DNA of 64,000 nucleotides. Source: Hymenobacter duratus. Lineage in GTDB: Bacteria > Bacteroidota > Bacteroidia > Cytophagales > Hymenobacteraceae. Below, piece by piece: positions 15,243 through 23,740 of the stretch. Below the pieces are notes generated by a model. The model did no database searches, was not told the DNA's origin, and saw nothing but the letters and a program-made list of their open reading frames with translations. Position 1 is the first letter of the stretch. Each line of letters opens with the position of its first letter. Made by a program: the position numbers and the translations under genes. The stretch is taken from positions 248,001-312,000 of the forward strand of contig NZ_JACWZZ010000002.1 in assembly GCF_014698995.1 (NCBI RefSeq). The letters run 5' to 3'.

Positions 15243-16226
15243 TTAGCCCGCTACTTTCATCAAGGCCTGCACCAGCGTGTTCTGCGCCAGCTCTACCTTG
15301 AAGGCGTTTTCCTTGCGCGGCTGGGCGCCACGCAAAGCGGCGGCAGCGGCGGCCCGGAACGTGGCTTCAGTGGCCGGCTGGCCCACCAGGGCCTTTTCCG
15401 CCTCAGGGCTACGCCAAGGTTTGGTTCCCACGCCGCCCAGCGCCACGCGGGCCGCCCGGATGGTGCCGCCCTGCACGTCGAGGCCCACGGCGGCCGAGGC
15501 CAGTGCGTAGGCATAGCTGGCCCGCTCCCGCACCTTGAAATACGTAGAGCGACGGGCATGCGCGGCAGCCGGAATGGTCACGGCGACAATCAGTTCGCCG
15601 GGCTCCAGCACGTTTTCCTTCTGGGGCGTTTTGCCAGGCAGTAGGTAGAATTCCGTCACGGGCACCTGGCGCTGCTTGCCCTTCTGGTTTTCCAGGGTCA
15701 GTACGGCATCCAGCGCAGCCAGGGCTACACTCAAGTCGCCGGGGTAAGCGGTGGCAATGCAGCTGTCGGAGGTGCCCAGCACAGCTAAGTTGTGGTTGTC
15801 GCCTTCCAAAGCGGGGCAGCCGGAGCCGGGCACGCGCTTGTTGCATGGAAACGCCGGGTCGCGGAAGTAGCCGCAGCGGGTGCGCTGCAAAATGTTGCCC
15901 CCGATGCTGGCCATGTTGCGCAGCTGCGGCGAGGCCGCCAGCAGCAGCGACTCGGAAATGGCCGGGTATTGCTCCAGCACCAGCTTGTTTTCTCCCACGT
16001 CGCTCATGCGCTCCATGGCCCCGATGCGCAGGCCGTCCTTGGTTTGCTCGATGCCTTTGAAGGGCATAGTGTTGATGTCGACCAGCTGCGGGTGCTCCTC
16101 CAGATTGGCTTTCATCAAGTCCAGCAGCGTGGTGCCGCCGGCAATGTAGGCCGCCTGGGGTTTGTCTTTCAGCAGGCCCGTGGCCTCTTTGGCCGAACCA
16201 GCCTGGGTATAGCTAAAGTTGTTCAT
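15243..16226 (-). CDS. FAD-binding subunit of molybdenum hydroxylase (PaoB-like)
   Basis: The 327-residue medium subunit carries FAD and passes electrons from the 2Fe-2S clusters. The vanillyl-alcohol-oxidase-type FAD domain shows AYIAGGTTLLDLMKANLEEH (FAD-binding loop, about 26-45) and SPQLRNMASIGGNILQRTRC (about 96-115); the RTRCGYFRDPAFPCNKR segment has Cys residues like those that bind an extra 4Fe-4S cluster in E. coli PaoB. The C-terminal CO-dehydrogenase flavoprotein domain includes YFKVRERASYAYALASAAV. The start is the ATG at 16226 (MNNFSYTQAG), not the longer frame from 16271, which enters an inverted repeat. Second gene of the operon. Confidence 0.92.
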   Translation of the reverse strand: MNNFSYTQAGSAKEATGLLKDKPQAAYIAGGTTLLDLMKANLEEHPQLVDINTMPFKGIEQTKDGLRIGAMERMSDVGENKLVLEQYPAISESLLLAASPQLRNMASIGGNILQRTRCGYFRDPAFPCNKRVPGSGCPALEGDNHNLAVLGTSDSCIATAYPGDLSVALAALDAVLTLENQKGKQRQVPVTEFYLLPGKTPQKENVLEPGELIVAVTIPAAAHARRSTYFKVRERASYAYALASAAVGLDVQGGTIRAARVALGGVGTKPWRSPEAEKALVGQPATEATFRAAAAAALRGAQPRKENAFKVELAQNTLVQALMKVAG

Positions 16227-16233
16227 GGAATTA

Positions 16234-16319
16234 GTGATGAAGTGATGAAGAGATGAGGTGACAGGCAGCAAGCAGATGACGAGAATTCCTCATCACTTTT
16301 TGCCTCATCACTTCATCAC
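16234..16319. repeat. Family D inverted repeat (GTGATGAAGTGATGA)
   Basis: GTGATGAAGTGATGA (16234-16248) and its perfect 15-bp complement (16305-16319) flank the junction; further CCTCATCAC units lie inside. It starts 8 nt before the FAD subunit ATG and covers the stop codon of the 2Fe-2S subunit gene. Confidence 0.8.
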
Positions 16320-16948
16320 GCTTTGCCAGCCACTTCCCGCACGGCGGCCACAATGTTGGGGTAGGCGCCGCAGCGGCAGAGGTTGCCGCTCATCCACTCG
16401 CGGGTCTGGTCGTCGGAGCTGGCGTGCCCTTCTTTCACGCAGGCCACGCCGCTCATAATCTGGCCCGGCGTGCAGTAGCCGCACTGGAAACCATCGTGCT
16501 TGAGGAAGGCCTCCTGCATCGGATGCAGCGCTTCGCCTTGGGCCAGGCCCTCGATGGTGGTGATTTCTTTGCCTTGGTTCATCACGGCCAGCGTGAGGCA
16601 GCTGTTGATGCGCCGGCCATCCACGTGGACGGTGCAGGCACCACACTGGCCATGGTCGCAGCCTTTTTTGGTGCCGGTTAGGTCCAGGTACTCGCGCAAA
16701 GCATCCAGCAGCGTCACGCGGGGCTCGGCCTGGATGGTGCGCACGGTGCCGTTGATTTTCAGCTGGAGCGACGTGACGCCCTCCACGGTTTTGGAGTAGG
16801 CAGTCAGCCGCTCGGCCTGCGCTACCAGCGGTGGGGCCAGAGCCAGGCCCAGCAGGCCGCCGGCCTGTTTCATGAACGAACGGCGCGTGCCGTCCTCAGG
16901 ATGCGGCGGTGTGCCCTCCGGCGTGCCGGAAGAAGAAACTGTTGACAT
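16316..16948 (-). CDS. Tat-exported 2Fe-2S subunit of molybdenum hydroxylase (PaoA-like)
   Basis: Small electron-transfer subunit of 210 residues with two [2Fe-2S] clusters. A twin-arginine signal ([17 protein letters not shown], 21-37) targets the folded complex to the periplasm. The plant-ferredoxin-like cluster is bound by Cys97, Cys102, Cys105 and Cys117 (CDHGQCGAC...C); the helical-domain cluster by Cys156, Cys159, Cys191 and Cys193 (CGYC...CRC). This is the first gene of the minus-strand unit that continues with FAD subunit, Mo subunit, XdhC-like chaperone and MocA-like transferase. The 233-nt upstream region should contain the operon promoter, but no clean TAnnTTTG box was identified. 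Confidence 0.93.
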   Translation of the reverse strand: MSTVSSSGTPEGTPPHPEDGTRRSFMKQAGGLLGLALAPPLVAQAERLTAYSKTVEGVTSLQLKINGTVRTIQAEPRVTLLDALREYLDLTGTKKGCDHGQCGACTVHVDGRRINSCLTLAVMNQGKEITTIEGLAQGEALHPMQEAFLKHDGFQCGYCTPGQIMSGVACVKEGHASSDDQTREWMSGNLCRCGAYPNIVAAVREVAGKA

Positions 16949-17181
16949 ACAAGAAAAGCAGATAGATGAAAAGCCTGCACCACGTACCGAACCCTACTCC
17001 AAACAACCATTCGCAGCCGGCCAGGTTGGCCCAGGCGGAACATAAAATATTGGCATAGCGGCAAACGGCAGCACCTGGGCCACTTTTACGGCCCAGGCCT
17101 GGTATAGTTGAGCCCGGACACACCTGTTCTGCGGCAGAGCTGAGCCAGCACGACCAGTCCCGCAGCCCCGCCCGAGCCTAC

Positions 17182-17418
17182 CTAATGGTGATGCGCCGCT
17201 TCCGACTCTTCCATAGAAGAACCCTCGGCCTGCGTGGCAAACCAGCGCAGAATATCATCGGCGTCGTAGGGGTTGCCCTGCACCAGGTAGTGCACAGCGG
17301 CCTGCTTCCAGTTGGCCAGACTTTCGGGCTGGTGACGGCGGTTCTGTACCCGGTCGGGGTGGTTGGAAAGCCACTGCTCCACCAGAGCCAGGGCTTCTTT
17401 TTCGGTATACGCTTCCAT
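17182..17418 (-). CDS. Small hypothetical protein, 78 aa
   Basis: A 78-residue, mostly helical acidic protein (MEAYTEKEALALVEQWLSN) ending in a short histidine run (EAAHHH). No signal peptide, membrane segment or known motif is visible. Codon use looks like the neighbours and the gene stands alone between the molybdenum operon and the TetR gene, preceded by an AT-rich upstream region that could hold a promoter. I do not recognise the family. The histidine tail may bind metal, but that is speculation. Confidence 0.6.
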   Translation of the reverse strand: MEAYTEKEALALVEQWLSNHPDRVQNRRHQPESLANWKQAAVHYLVQGNPYDADDILRWFATQAEGSSMEESEAAHHH

Positions 17419-17700
17419 AGCAGACCTACCTTGAAGTGAACATGAGCCGGCCAGACAGCCAGCTTCCCTTCCGTGCTATAGGTTAATATACGTTTTTTGC
17501 TACTTATTCCCGAACCCTTGTCGGAAGCCCGGCAGCTGTTGCGGATTACGAAAACAGCAAATTTGTAGTAGGCATGCCGTGTATTGAACTCGGCTGCCTA
17601 TTTTTGAGGTACAGGGATATAGCCACGCTGCTACCTTAGGAGCTGCTTTCAGCTACGTTCGCCTTTCGCGGGGCGTCTGCCTACTTCACCTACCTGCACC

Positions 17701-18252
17701 ATGAAAAGCTTCCAGCGAATCGAGCAAACCGCCTTGCAGCTGTTTGCAGAACGGGGCTACGACCATACATCTACGGCGCTGATTGCCAAGGAGGCCGGTG
17801 TTTCGGAGCCCCTGATTTTTAAATATTTCCAGAGCAAGGACAAGCTCTTCGAATCCATCATCAAGGATGGCTACAAGCGCATTGTGGAAGCCAACCGGGG
17901 CATGCTCACCGAAGCCGACGCCAGCGCGCTGGTCCTGAAAGTCATCGACCTGCCCTATAAGCTGGTCCGGGAAGAGCGCGCCTTCTGGACGCTGCAGGAC
18001 AAGGCCTTCGACAAAGAGGTGGTGCAGAAACACTTCCAGAAGTTTATGCTGCCGGTCTATTCACTGCTCAACAAGGCATTTGTGGATATGGGCTATGCCC
18101 AGCCCGACCTGGCCACCTACCACCTCACACTGCTGGTACAGGCCCTGTGGCGGCAGCTGCTGCACGAGCAGGACGACGAGATGCTGAACCGCCTGAACGC
18201 CTACCTCAAGCGCATGTACACCAACCCAGCCATGACCGAGCTGCACCAGTAG
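17701..18252 (+). CDS. TetR/AcrR family transcriptional regulator
   Basis: A 183-residue repressor-type protein. The N-terminal helix-turn-helix is clear: FQRIEQTALQLFAERGYDHT followed by STALIAKEAGVSEPLIFKYF (recognition helix about 33-43) and SKDKLFESIIKDG. The variable C-terminal helical domain (about 60-183) should bind a ligand and dimerise. No efflux pump or other obvious target is adjacent; the divergent minus-strand neighbour is the small 78-residue gene, which it may regulate. The gene ends at a strong bidirectional terminator shared with the convergent LytTR regulator. Confidence 0.9.
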   Translation: MKSFQRIEQTALQLFAERGYDHTSTALIAKEAGVSEPLIFKYFQSKDKLFESIIKDGYKRIVEANRGMLTEADASALVLKVIDLPYKLVREERAFWTLQDKAFDKEVVQKHFQKFMLPVYSLLNKAFVDMGYAQPDLATYHLTLLVQALWRQLLHEQDDEMLNRLNAYLKRMYTNPAMTELHQ

Positions 18253-18272
18253 CCTGGCTGCACTTATTGCCT

Positions 18273-18318
18273 GGCAACAAAAAGGCCGCTCCTGCTTCAG
18301 AGCGGCCTTTTTGTTGCC
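18273..18318. terminator. Bidirectional terminator between convergent genes
   Basis: A perfect 19-bp inverted repeat (GGCAACAAAAAGGCCGCTC with its complement) around an 8-nt loop. The A5/T5 tracts inside the arms provide U tracts for both directions. Confidence 0.9.
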
Positions 18319-18347
18319 GGACGCAACGTATCCGGGTAAGTCTGCCT

Positions 18348-19100
18348 TCAGGTCCAGCGACTCAGAAACTGCAGAAAAGCTTCCTTGTACTGGTCGCTCA
18401 CAGCAATGGTGGCCGGGCCAATCTGCACCGTCAGGCGCCGCACCGACTCAATCTTGTCGAGGGCCACAATAAACGAGCGGTGAATGCGCATGAAGCGCCG
18501 GGCAGGCAGCTTCTCCTCAATGGCTTTTAGGCTCATCAGCGACAATAGTGGCCGTGGGGCGCTGTGCAGATGCACTTTCACGTAGTCCTTCAGGCCCTCC
18601 ACGTACAGAATGTCGCTCAGGGCCACTTTCACCAGCTGGTACTCTACTTTCAGAAACAGGAACTCCTCCTCAACAGCGGCGGCCGGAGCTGGTACCGGCG
18701 CCGCTACGGTTTGGCCTCGCTCGGCATAGGCACGGGCTTTGGTGGCGGCCCGCAAAAACTCTTCGTAGTTGAAGGGCTTCACTAGATAATCCAGCGCATC
18801 CACGCGGTAGCCGTCCAGCGCATACTGGTTGAAGGCCGTGGTGAAGATGATGCGAGGCCCGGTGCCCGGCTGCCCCCGGTCCAGGGTGCGCGCCAGCTCC
18901 AGGCCATTGAGGTCGGGCATCTGAATATCCAGGAAAATCAGGTCTACCCCGCCCGCGTGTTCGTGGAGGCCTTGCAGCGCCTCTACACCGCTGCTATAGC
19001 GCCCTACCAGGTTCAGAAAAGGGGTTTTTTCGATAAATGAGCAGGCCAGCCCCAGGGCCAGCGGCTCATCATCAACGGCTATACAGTTCAGAACGGTCAT
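18348..19100 (-). CDS. LytTR family response regulator
   Basis: A 250-residue two-component regulator. The receiver domain (1-125) has the acidic pair Asp10-Asp11 (CIAVDDEPLAL), phosphoacceptor Asp58 (LIFLDIQMPDLNGL) and Lys in DYLVKPF. After an Ala/Pro-rich linker (about 128-145) comes a LytTR DNA-binding domain (about 147-250) with VEGLKDYVKVHL and the typical RFMRIHRSFIVALDKIESV. It overlaps the kinase gene upstream by 4 nt (ATGA), so the pair is translationally coupled. LytTR regulators bind imperfect direct repeats; none was identified here. Targets unknown. Confidence 0.93.
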   Translation of the reverse strand: MTVLNCIAVDDEPLALGLACSFIEKTPFLNLVGRYSSGVEALQGLHEHAGGVDLIFLDIQMPDLNGLELARTLDRGQPGTGPRIIFTTAFNQYALDGYRVDALDYLVKPFNYEEFLRAATKARAYAERGQTVAAPVPAPAAAVEEEFLFLKVEYQLVKVALSDILYVEGLKDYVKVHLHSAPRPLLSLMSLKAIEEKLPARRFMRIHRSFIVALDKIESVRRLTVQIGPATIAVSDQYKEAFLQFLSRWT

Positions 19101-20206
19101 GCGAAGGGAGCTACGTGCAGGGTAAGATGCACCAGGAATTCCGGGTCGGGAGCCGCAGGGTCGGTGACAAGCAGCGTGTAGCGGCCGGGATACAGCAAAT
19201 CGAGGCGGCGGCGGGTATTTGCCAGCCCAATGCCGTTGCTTTCTTCGAGGCTGGCTACGGGTGTGGCAAAGCGCGAGTTCCGGACATCCAGCTCCAGCAC
19301 CTCACTGGCCGGCTGCCGCACCGCTATATGAATATGGCTTGCCTCTGTGGCGCTGACGCCATGCTTAAAGGCGTTTTCCACGAAAGGCAGCAGCACCATA
19401 GGCGCCACCGGCACTTCCATCACGGGCTCCGGCAGCTCCAACACCACATCTACCTTGTTGGTGAGGCGCAGGCGCATGAGCGTCACATAGTCCTGCAGAA
19501 ACGCAATTTCCTTGCTCAGCGGCGTGGTGCCAGCCGTGGTGTCATAGAGCACATAGCGCATCATGCGCGAGAGGGTATGCAGCGCCACGCGGGCAGCATC
19601 ACCATCCAGCAAAGTCAGCGCGTAGATGTTGTTGAGGGTATTGAAGAAAAAGTGCGGATTGATCTGAGCTTTCAGAAAAGACAGCTCGGAGCTTACCTGT
19701 TGCTGCTCCAGCTCCTGCCGCTGCCGGGCATCGTGCTGCCACTTCTGCACCGCCGTAATGCTCGTGCTAATCCCCAGCACCAGCAGCGTCATCAGCATAC
19801 TTATGGCATCGAAGCGGCGGCGCGGGCTGCCGCCGGGGCCGCCGAAACCGCCGGGCCGCTGCCCCCCCTGCCCCTGGTGTAGCGCCTGTTCCATCAGGGC
19901 CGGCAGGTTCAGCCACGATTCAATGGCCTGGGTAAGCAGCGTAACCGCTACGGCCGTACCGAGCAGAACTGCCACAAACCATCCGGCGTGCCCGCGAAAC
20001 AGCAGCCGCGGGACGCTCACGCGGGCCGTGAAATAGAACGCGGCCACCCACATGGCAAACACCAGCGCCTGCTTCATCCAGAACTGAGGCGGCAGCACCA
20101 CGCGCCCCGCAAACGGCTGAAACAGCAGCAGCGTTAGGCCGAACACGCCCCACAGCAGCACGTGAATCAGGGGCGTGAGCACACGCCGAAACGAAAATGA
20201 AACCAT
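19097..20206 (-). CDS. LytS/YehU-type sensor histidine kinase
   Basis: A 369-residue membrane sensor kinase of the His_kinase (PF06580) class. Four transmembrane helices are visible in the N-terminal 145 residues plus the segment after the Gly/Arg-rich loop (QGGQRPGGFGGPGGSPRRR, cytoplasmic). The phosphoacceptor block SFLKAQINPHFFFNTLNNIY places His at about residue 185, and the ATPase part shows PMVLLPFVENAFKHGV (N box) and NGIGLANTRRRLDLLYPG (G box). The start is the ATG at 20206 (MVSFSFRRVL); alternatives upstream lack support. It forms an operon with the LytTR regulator through a 4-nt overlap. No ligand-binding extracytoplasmic domain is seen. Confidence 0.9.
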   Translation of the reverse strand: MVSFSFRRVLTPLIHVLLWGVFGLTLLLFQPFAGRVVLPPQFWMKQALVFAMWVAAFYFTARVSVPRLLFRGHAGWFVAVLLGTAVAVTLLTQAIESWLNLPALMEQALHQGQGGQRPGGFGGPGGSPRRRFDAISMLMTLLVLGISTSITAVQKWQHDARQRQELEQQQVSSELSFLKAQINPHFFFNTLNNIYALTLLDGDAARVALHTLSRMMRYVLYDTTAGTTPLSKEIAFLQDYVTLMRLRLTNKVDVVLELPEPVMEVPVAPMVLLPFVENAFKHGVSATEASHIHIAVRQPASEVLELDVRNSRFATPVASLEESNGIGLANTRRRLDLLYPGRYTLLVTDPAAPDPEFLVHLTLHVAPFA

Positions 20207-20233
20207 CAGGAGCAAGTGGTAAAAGAGCAAGTA

Positions 20234-20261
20234 CAAACCTACCCTATACCGCCGCCCCAAA
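20234..20261 (-). promoter_or_regulatory. Candidate promoter of the LytS/LytTR pair
   Basis: On the minus strand TTTG (20261-20258), 16 nt, then TAGGTTTG (20241-20234), an exact TAnnTTTG. The spacing is shorter than the usual 19-20. Confidence 0.4.
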
Positions 20262-20427
20262 CCAGCCCGTCCGACTGCCAGGCAGAATATATCGACCGGT
20301 CCGGAGCTTTCATCGGCCAGCTGGTGGGCGCCTGCCGGAAGTCAGGAATCCGGGGTGGTCGGTGTGCTTTGGTGCCGGCCGTTTCAGCCGCAGGCTTGTA
20401 CTACCGCTGGCCGCGAAGCGGGGGGCG

Positions 20428-21102
20428 CTATGCAGTTGGATTATCATCCGGCAGATGCTGCAGCAGGTCGGAGAAACTGCCGGCGCGCCCCCCCTGGAAA
20501 ATGGGCAGATGGAAGGCGTCGAGCTTTTGCAGCAGGTACAGGAGTTGAATCCGCTCGGCGCGGGTCAGGTCGCCGGCAATCAGCTGGGAGGCCTGGCCCA
20601 TCGGCCCGAAAACCTGCCCCAGTACCTCGCCGCCCGCTTCCGTGATGGTCAGGAGCTTGCTGCGCCGGTCGGTAGCATGTGGCTGCTCGGCTACCAGCCC
20701 ACGGGCCAGCAGCCGCTTAATAACTTCCGTACCAGTGGCTTTTTCGTGGATGTTGCGCGCAATCAGCTCAGTCTTCGAAATCGGCTGATGGCCCATCACG
20801 GTGGCCAGATAGGCAAAATCGTCGGGGGTGAGCAGTGGCGTGCCCGCCAACCCCAGCCGGATATACGAGCGGGCGTAGCGGGTAAGAAAGATGAGCAGCT
20901 TGCCAATCTCCGCTTCCGGCGGCATAGACGGCACCGTGGCCGTCGCCGCTGGTCCGCGTGGCTCCGGCGGCGCCGCAGTTCGGCCGTAGAGCCAGGCAGC
21001 AAAGCCAGCCAGATCAGGCGCAGAACTGCCTGCACCTACCCGGCTCAATTCCTCAAACTGCTCTAGCTGCTCCAGAAGCTGCTTCAATAAGGTATACGCC
21101 AT
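20428..21102 (-). CDS. MarR family transcriptional regulator
   Basis: A 224-residue regulator with an N-terminal helical extension (about 1-65, Glu-rich then Pro/Ala-rich) before the MarR core. The winged helix-turn-helix is at about 95-150: LTPDDFAYLATVMGHQPISKTELIARNIHEKATGTEVIKRLLARGLVAE (seen in parts), followed by the wing motif DRRSKLLTITEAG. The start is the ATG at 21102 (MAYTLLKQ). It is divergent from the TonB-dependent receptor gene, with only 110 nt between the two starts, and that gap contains an inverted repeat that could be its operator; it may regulate itself and the receptor. Confidence 0.88.
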   Translation of the reverse strand: MAYTLLKQLLEQLEQFEELSRVGAGSSAPDLAGFAAWLYGRTAAPPEPRGPAATATVPSMPPEAEIGKLLIFLTRYARSYIRLGLAGTPLLTPDDFAYLATVMGHQPISKTELIARNIHEKATGTEVIKRLLARGLVAEQPHATDRRSKLLTITEAGGEVLGQVFGPMGQASQLIAGDLTRAERIQLLYLLQKLDAFHLPIFQGGRAGSFSDLLQHLPDDNPTA

Positions 21103-21132
21103 GAAAAGCAAAGAAAATAAGACGCCTAAAGG

Positions 21133-21160
21133 AAGGATGAAAAAATACTTCTAAATCCTT
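21133..21160. promoter_or_regulatory. Candidate MarR operator between divergent genes
   Basis: AAGGAT (21133-21138) and ATCCTT (21155-21160) are an inverted repeat with centre-to-centre spacing of 22 bp, about two helical turns. A separate 8-bp palindrome TCGTACGA is at 21184-21191. Suggestive only. Confidence 0.3.
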
Positions 21161-21212
21161 AAACATACTAAAACATCTCATGTTCGTACGATACCCAACT
21201 AAATTCACGGTT

Positions 21213-23669
21213 ATGCTGTTTCGCTACCTCCTTGCGTTTCTTCTTCTGATTGTGGCCTCCGGGCCAGCGCACGCCCAAAGCACCGGTGTGCTCAGCGGTA
21301 CCGTGCGCGACCGGACCACGCAGCAACAGCTGCCCGGCGTGACGGTGGCGCTGGAAGGCACCAGCCTGGGCACTGCCACCGACGAGCAGGGTCGCTTCCG
21401 CCTCACCGGCATCCCGACGGGCAGCTACAACGTGCGCGTGTCATTCATTGGGTATGAGCCGCTGCTGCGGGCCAACGTGAGCATCACTTCCGGCAACGCC
21501 AACATCGTGAGCCTGGAGCTGGTACCGTCGGCGCAGGCGCTGGGCGAAGTGCAGGTGACGGCCAGCCGCGCCATTCGGGCGGCTACGCCCGAAACGCCGC
21601 TGAGCGTGCAGCGCCTGAACGTGGAGGAAATCAAGAGCAACCCCGGTGGCAACTTCGATATTTCCCGGGTGGTGCAGGTGCTGCCCGGCGTGGGCGGCGG
21701 CGGTACCAGCGGCACGGCCGGCTTCCGCAACGACATCATCATCCGGGGCGGCGCCCCCAACGAAAACGTGTACTACCTCGACGGCATTGAGGTGCCGGTC
21801 ATCAACCACTTCCAGACCCAGGGCAGCGCCGGCGGGCCCACGGGCATGCTGAACGTGAGCTTTATTGAGGACGTGACGCTGAGTTCCTCGGCCTTTGAGG
21901 CGCGCTACGACAACACGCTGAGCAGCGTGCTGCAGTTCCGGCAGCGCGACGGCAACCCCGACCGGGTGCAGGGCAACGTGCGCCTGAGCGGCACCGAGGT
22001 GGCTGGCACGCTGGAAGGCCCGCTGGCCAAAAACACCACGTTTCTGGCCTCGGTGCGGCGTTCCTACCTGCAGCTGCTGTTCAAGGCCATCGACCTGCCC
22101 ATCCGGCCCGACTACTGGGACGCGCAGTTCAAAGTCACTACCAAACTCTCGCCCAAAACCACCCTCACGGCCCTGGGCCTGGGCGCGCTGGACCACTTCG
22201 AGGTAGCCGTGCCCAGAAAGTCGTCGTTGGAGAAAGAATACATTCTGCGCAGCCAGCCCATCGTGGACCAGTGGAACTACACAGTGGGCGTGTCGCTGCG
22301 GCAGCTGCTGGAGCGCGGCTACCTGAACGTGGCGCTGAGCCGCACGCAGCTCGATAATCAAGTGAACCGGTTTGAAGGCGGCGCCGAATTCAGCAACGAC
22401 GAAAGCCGCCGCAACCTGCTCACCCGCTCGGGCGAGACGGAAAACAAGCTGCGCGTGGATGTAAACCGGTCGGCGGGCAAGTGGCAGTACGCCTACGGGG
22501 CGGTGGGCCAGTGGATTACGTTTGATAGCCGCTACTTCAACCGTCTGCGCCGCGAGGTGCTCAATCCCGACGGCTCGGTGCAGCAGTCGGCAGTAGATGT
22601 GCGCTTTCAGTCCGACCTGAGCTTTGCACGCTTCGGGGCGTTTGCGCAGGTCACGCGTCCTTTCCTGCCCGACGACCGGCTCACCCTCTCGGCCGGTGTG
22701 CGCGCCGATGGCAACTCCTTCACCGAGGACGGCGCCAACCTGCTGCGCACCATCTCGCCCCGCGTGTCGGCTTCGTACGCGCTGGCCTCGCGCTGGAACC
22801 TGAACGCCAGCATCGGGCGCTACTACAAAATTCCGCCTTCCACCCTGCTCGGCTTCCGCGACGCCGGCGGCCAGTTCGTCAACAAACGCAACCGCTACAT
22901 CGGGAGCACGCACTACGTAGCAGGGCTGGAATTTCTGCCCGCACCCAGCACGCGTTTCACCCTGGAAGGCTTCTGGAAGCAGTACAGCCACTACCCGGTG
23001 AGCGTGCGCGACGGTATTTCGCTGGCCAATCTGGGCGGCGACTTCGCGGCCCTGGGCAATGAGGACGTGACGAGCACCGGCAAGGGCCGGACCTTCGGCG
23101 GCGAGTTTTTCTTTCAGCAGAAGCTCACCAACAACTGGTTTGCGGTGGCTTCCTACACCTTGTTCAGCAGCGAGTTTACCGGCACCGACGGCGTGTACAA
23201 GCCCTCGGCCTGGGACACGCGCCACTTGGCGTCGGCATTGCTGGGGCGCAAGTTCAGCCGTGGCTGGGAAGCGGGCGTGAAGTACCGCTTTGCAGGTGGC
23301 GCGCCCTACACGCCCTTTGATCTGGCAACTTCGCAGCAGAACTACCTCACCATCGGGCAGGGTGTGCCTGACTACGCCCGCCTGAACACCGAGCGGCTGG
23401 GCAGCTACCAGCAGTTCGACTTGCGCGTTGATAAGAAGTACAACCTGCGTCGCGTCACCATCGACCTATTCATCGACCTGCAGAATGCCTTCCTGATCAA
23501 GAATCCTGCGGTACCGAACTATACCTTCCAGCGCACCCCCGACAACTCGGCGTTCGTCACCACCGACGGCCAGCCCATCCTCGCCAACGGCTCCAACGCG
23601 GTACCTGTGCTGCTCGCCGAGGACGACGCCACCGTGCTGCCTACCATCGGCTTCATTGTGGAGTTTTAG
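21213..23669 (+). CDS. TonB-dependent receptor with carboxypeptidase-like domain
   Basis: An 818-residue outer-membrane transporter. A signal peptide (1-21, ending PAHAQ) is followed by a carboxypeptidase D regulatory-like beta-sandwich (about 26-110, GVLSGTVRDRTTQQQLPGVT and FIGYEP), then the plug (about 120-240, FRNDIIIRGGAPNENVYYLDG) and the beta-barrel to the C-terminus, which ends in the aromatic IGFIVEF. It is not followed by a SusD partner, so it is not a classical SusCD pair. The start is the ATG at 21213 because it gives a clean signal; an in-frame ATG at 21180 is the alternative. It is divergent from a MarR regulator, which may control it. The substrate is unknown. Confidence 0.9.
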   Translation: MLFRYLLAFLLLIVASGPAHAQSTGVLSGTVRDRTTQQQLPGVTVALEGTSLGTATDEQGRFRLTGIPTGSYNVRVSFIGYEPLLRANVSITSGNANIVSLELVPSAQALGEVQVTASRAIRAATPETPLSVQRLNVEEIKSNPGGNFDISRVVQVLPGVGGGGTSGTAGFRNDIIIRGGAPNENVYYLDGIEVPVINHFQTQGSAGGPTGMLNVSFIEDVTLSSSAFEARYDNTLSSVLQFRQRDGNPDRVQGNVRLSGTEVAGTLEGPLAKNTTFLASVRRSYLQLLFKAIDLPIRPDYWDAQFKVTTKLSPKTTLTALGLGALDHFEVAVPRKSSLEKEYILRSQPIVDQWNYTVGVSLRQLLERGYLNVALSRTQLDNQVNRFEGGAEFSNDESRRNLLTRSGETENKLRVDVNRSAGKWQYAYGAVGQWITFDSRYFNRLRREVLNPDGSVQQSAVDVRFQSDLSFARFGAFAQVTRPFLPDDRLTLSAGVRADGNSFTEDGANLLRTISPRVSASYALASRWNLNASIGRYYKIPPSTLLGFRDAGGQFVNKRNRYIGSTHYVAGLEFLPAPSTRFTLEGFWKQYSHYPVSVRDGISLANLGGDFAALGNEDVTSTGKGRTFGGEFFFQQKLTNNWFAVASYTLFSSEFTGTDGVYKPSAWDTRHLASALLGRKFSRGWEAGVKYRFAGGAPYTPFDLATSQQNYLTIGQGVPDYARLNTERLGSYQQFDLRVDKKYNLRRVTIDLFIDLQNAFLIKNPAVPNYTFQRTPDNSAFVTTDGQPILANGSNAVPVLLAEDDATVLPTIGFIVEF

Positions 23670-23677
23670 ATTGAAGC

Positions 23678-23701
23678 GGGCCGGCGTTGTACTGCCGGCC
23701 C
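23678..23701. terminator. GC-rich hairpin after the TonB receptor gene
   Basis: GGGCCGGC and GCCGGCCC form a perfect 8-bp stem with an 8-nt loop 8 nt after the stop codon. The U tract is poor, and the hairpin overlaps the -33 element of the next gene. Confidence 0.5.
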
Positions 23702-23716
23702 ACGTGTTTACCTTGC
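23687..23716 (+). promoter_or_regulatory. Candidate promoter of the GerW-like gene
   Basis: TTG (23687-23689), 19 nt, then TACCTTGC (23709-23716), close to TAnnTTTG. The ATG at 23741 is about 25 nt downstream of the box. Confidence 0.45.
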
Positions 23717-23740
23717 CGCAAACGTCTCCCCTTCCCCGCT

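Noticed and set aside
21441..23225. Long minus-strand open frame opposite the TonB receptor
   Set aside because: No recognisable protein; composition is Arg/His/Gln/Val-rich as expected for an antisense shadow of a GC-rich gene.
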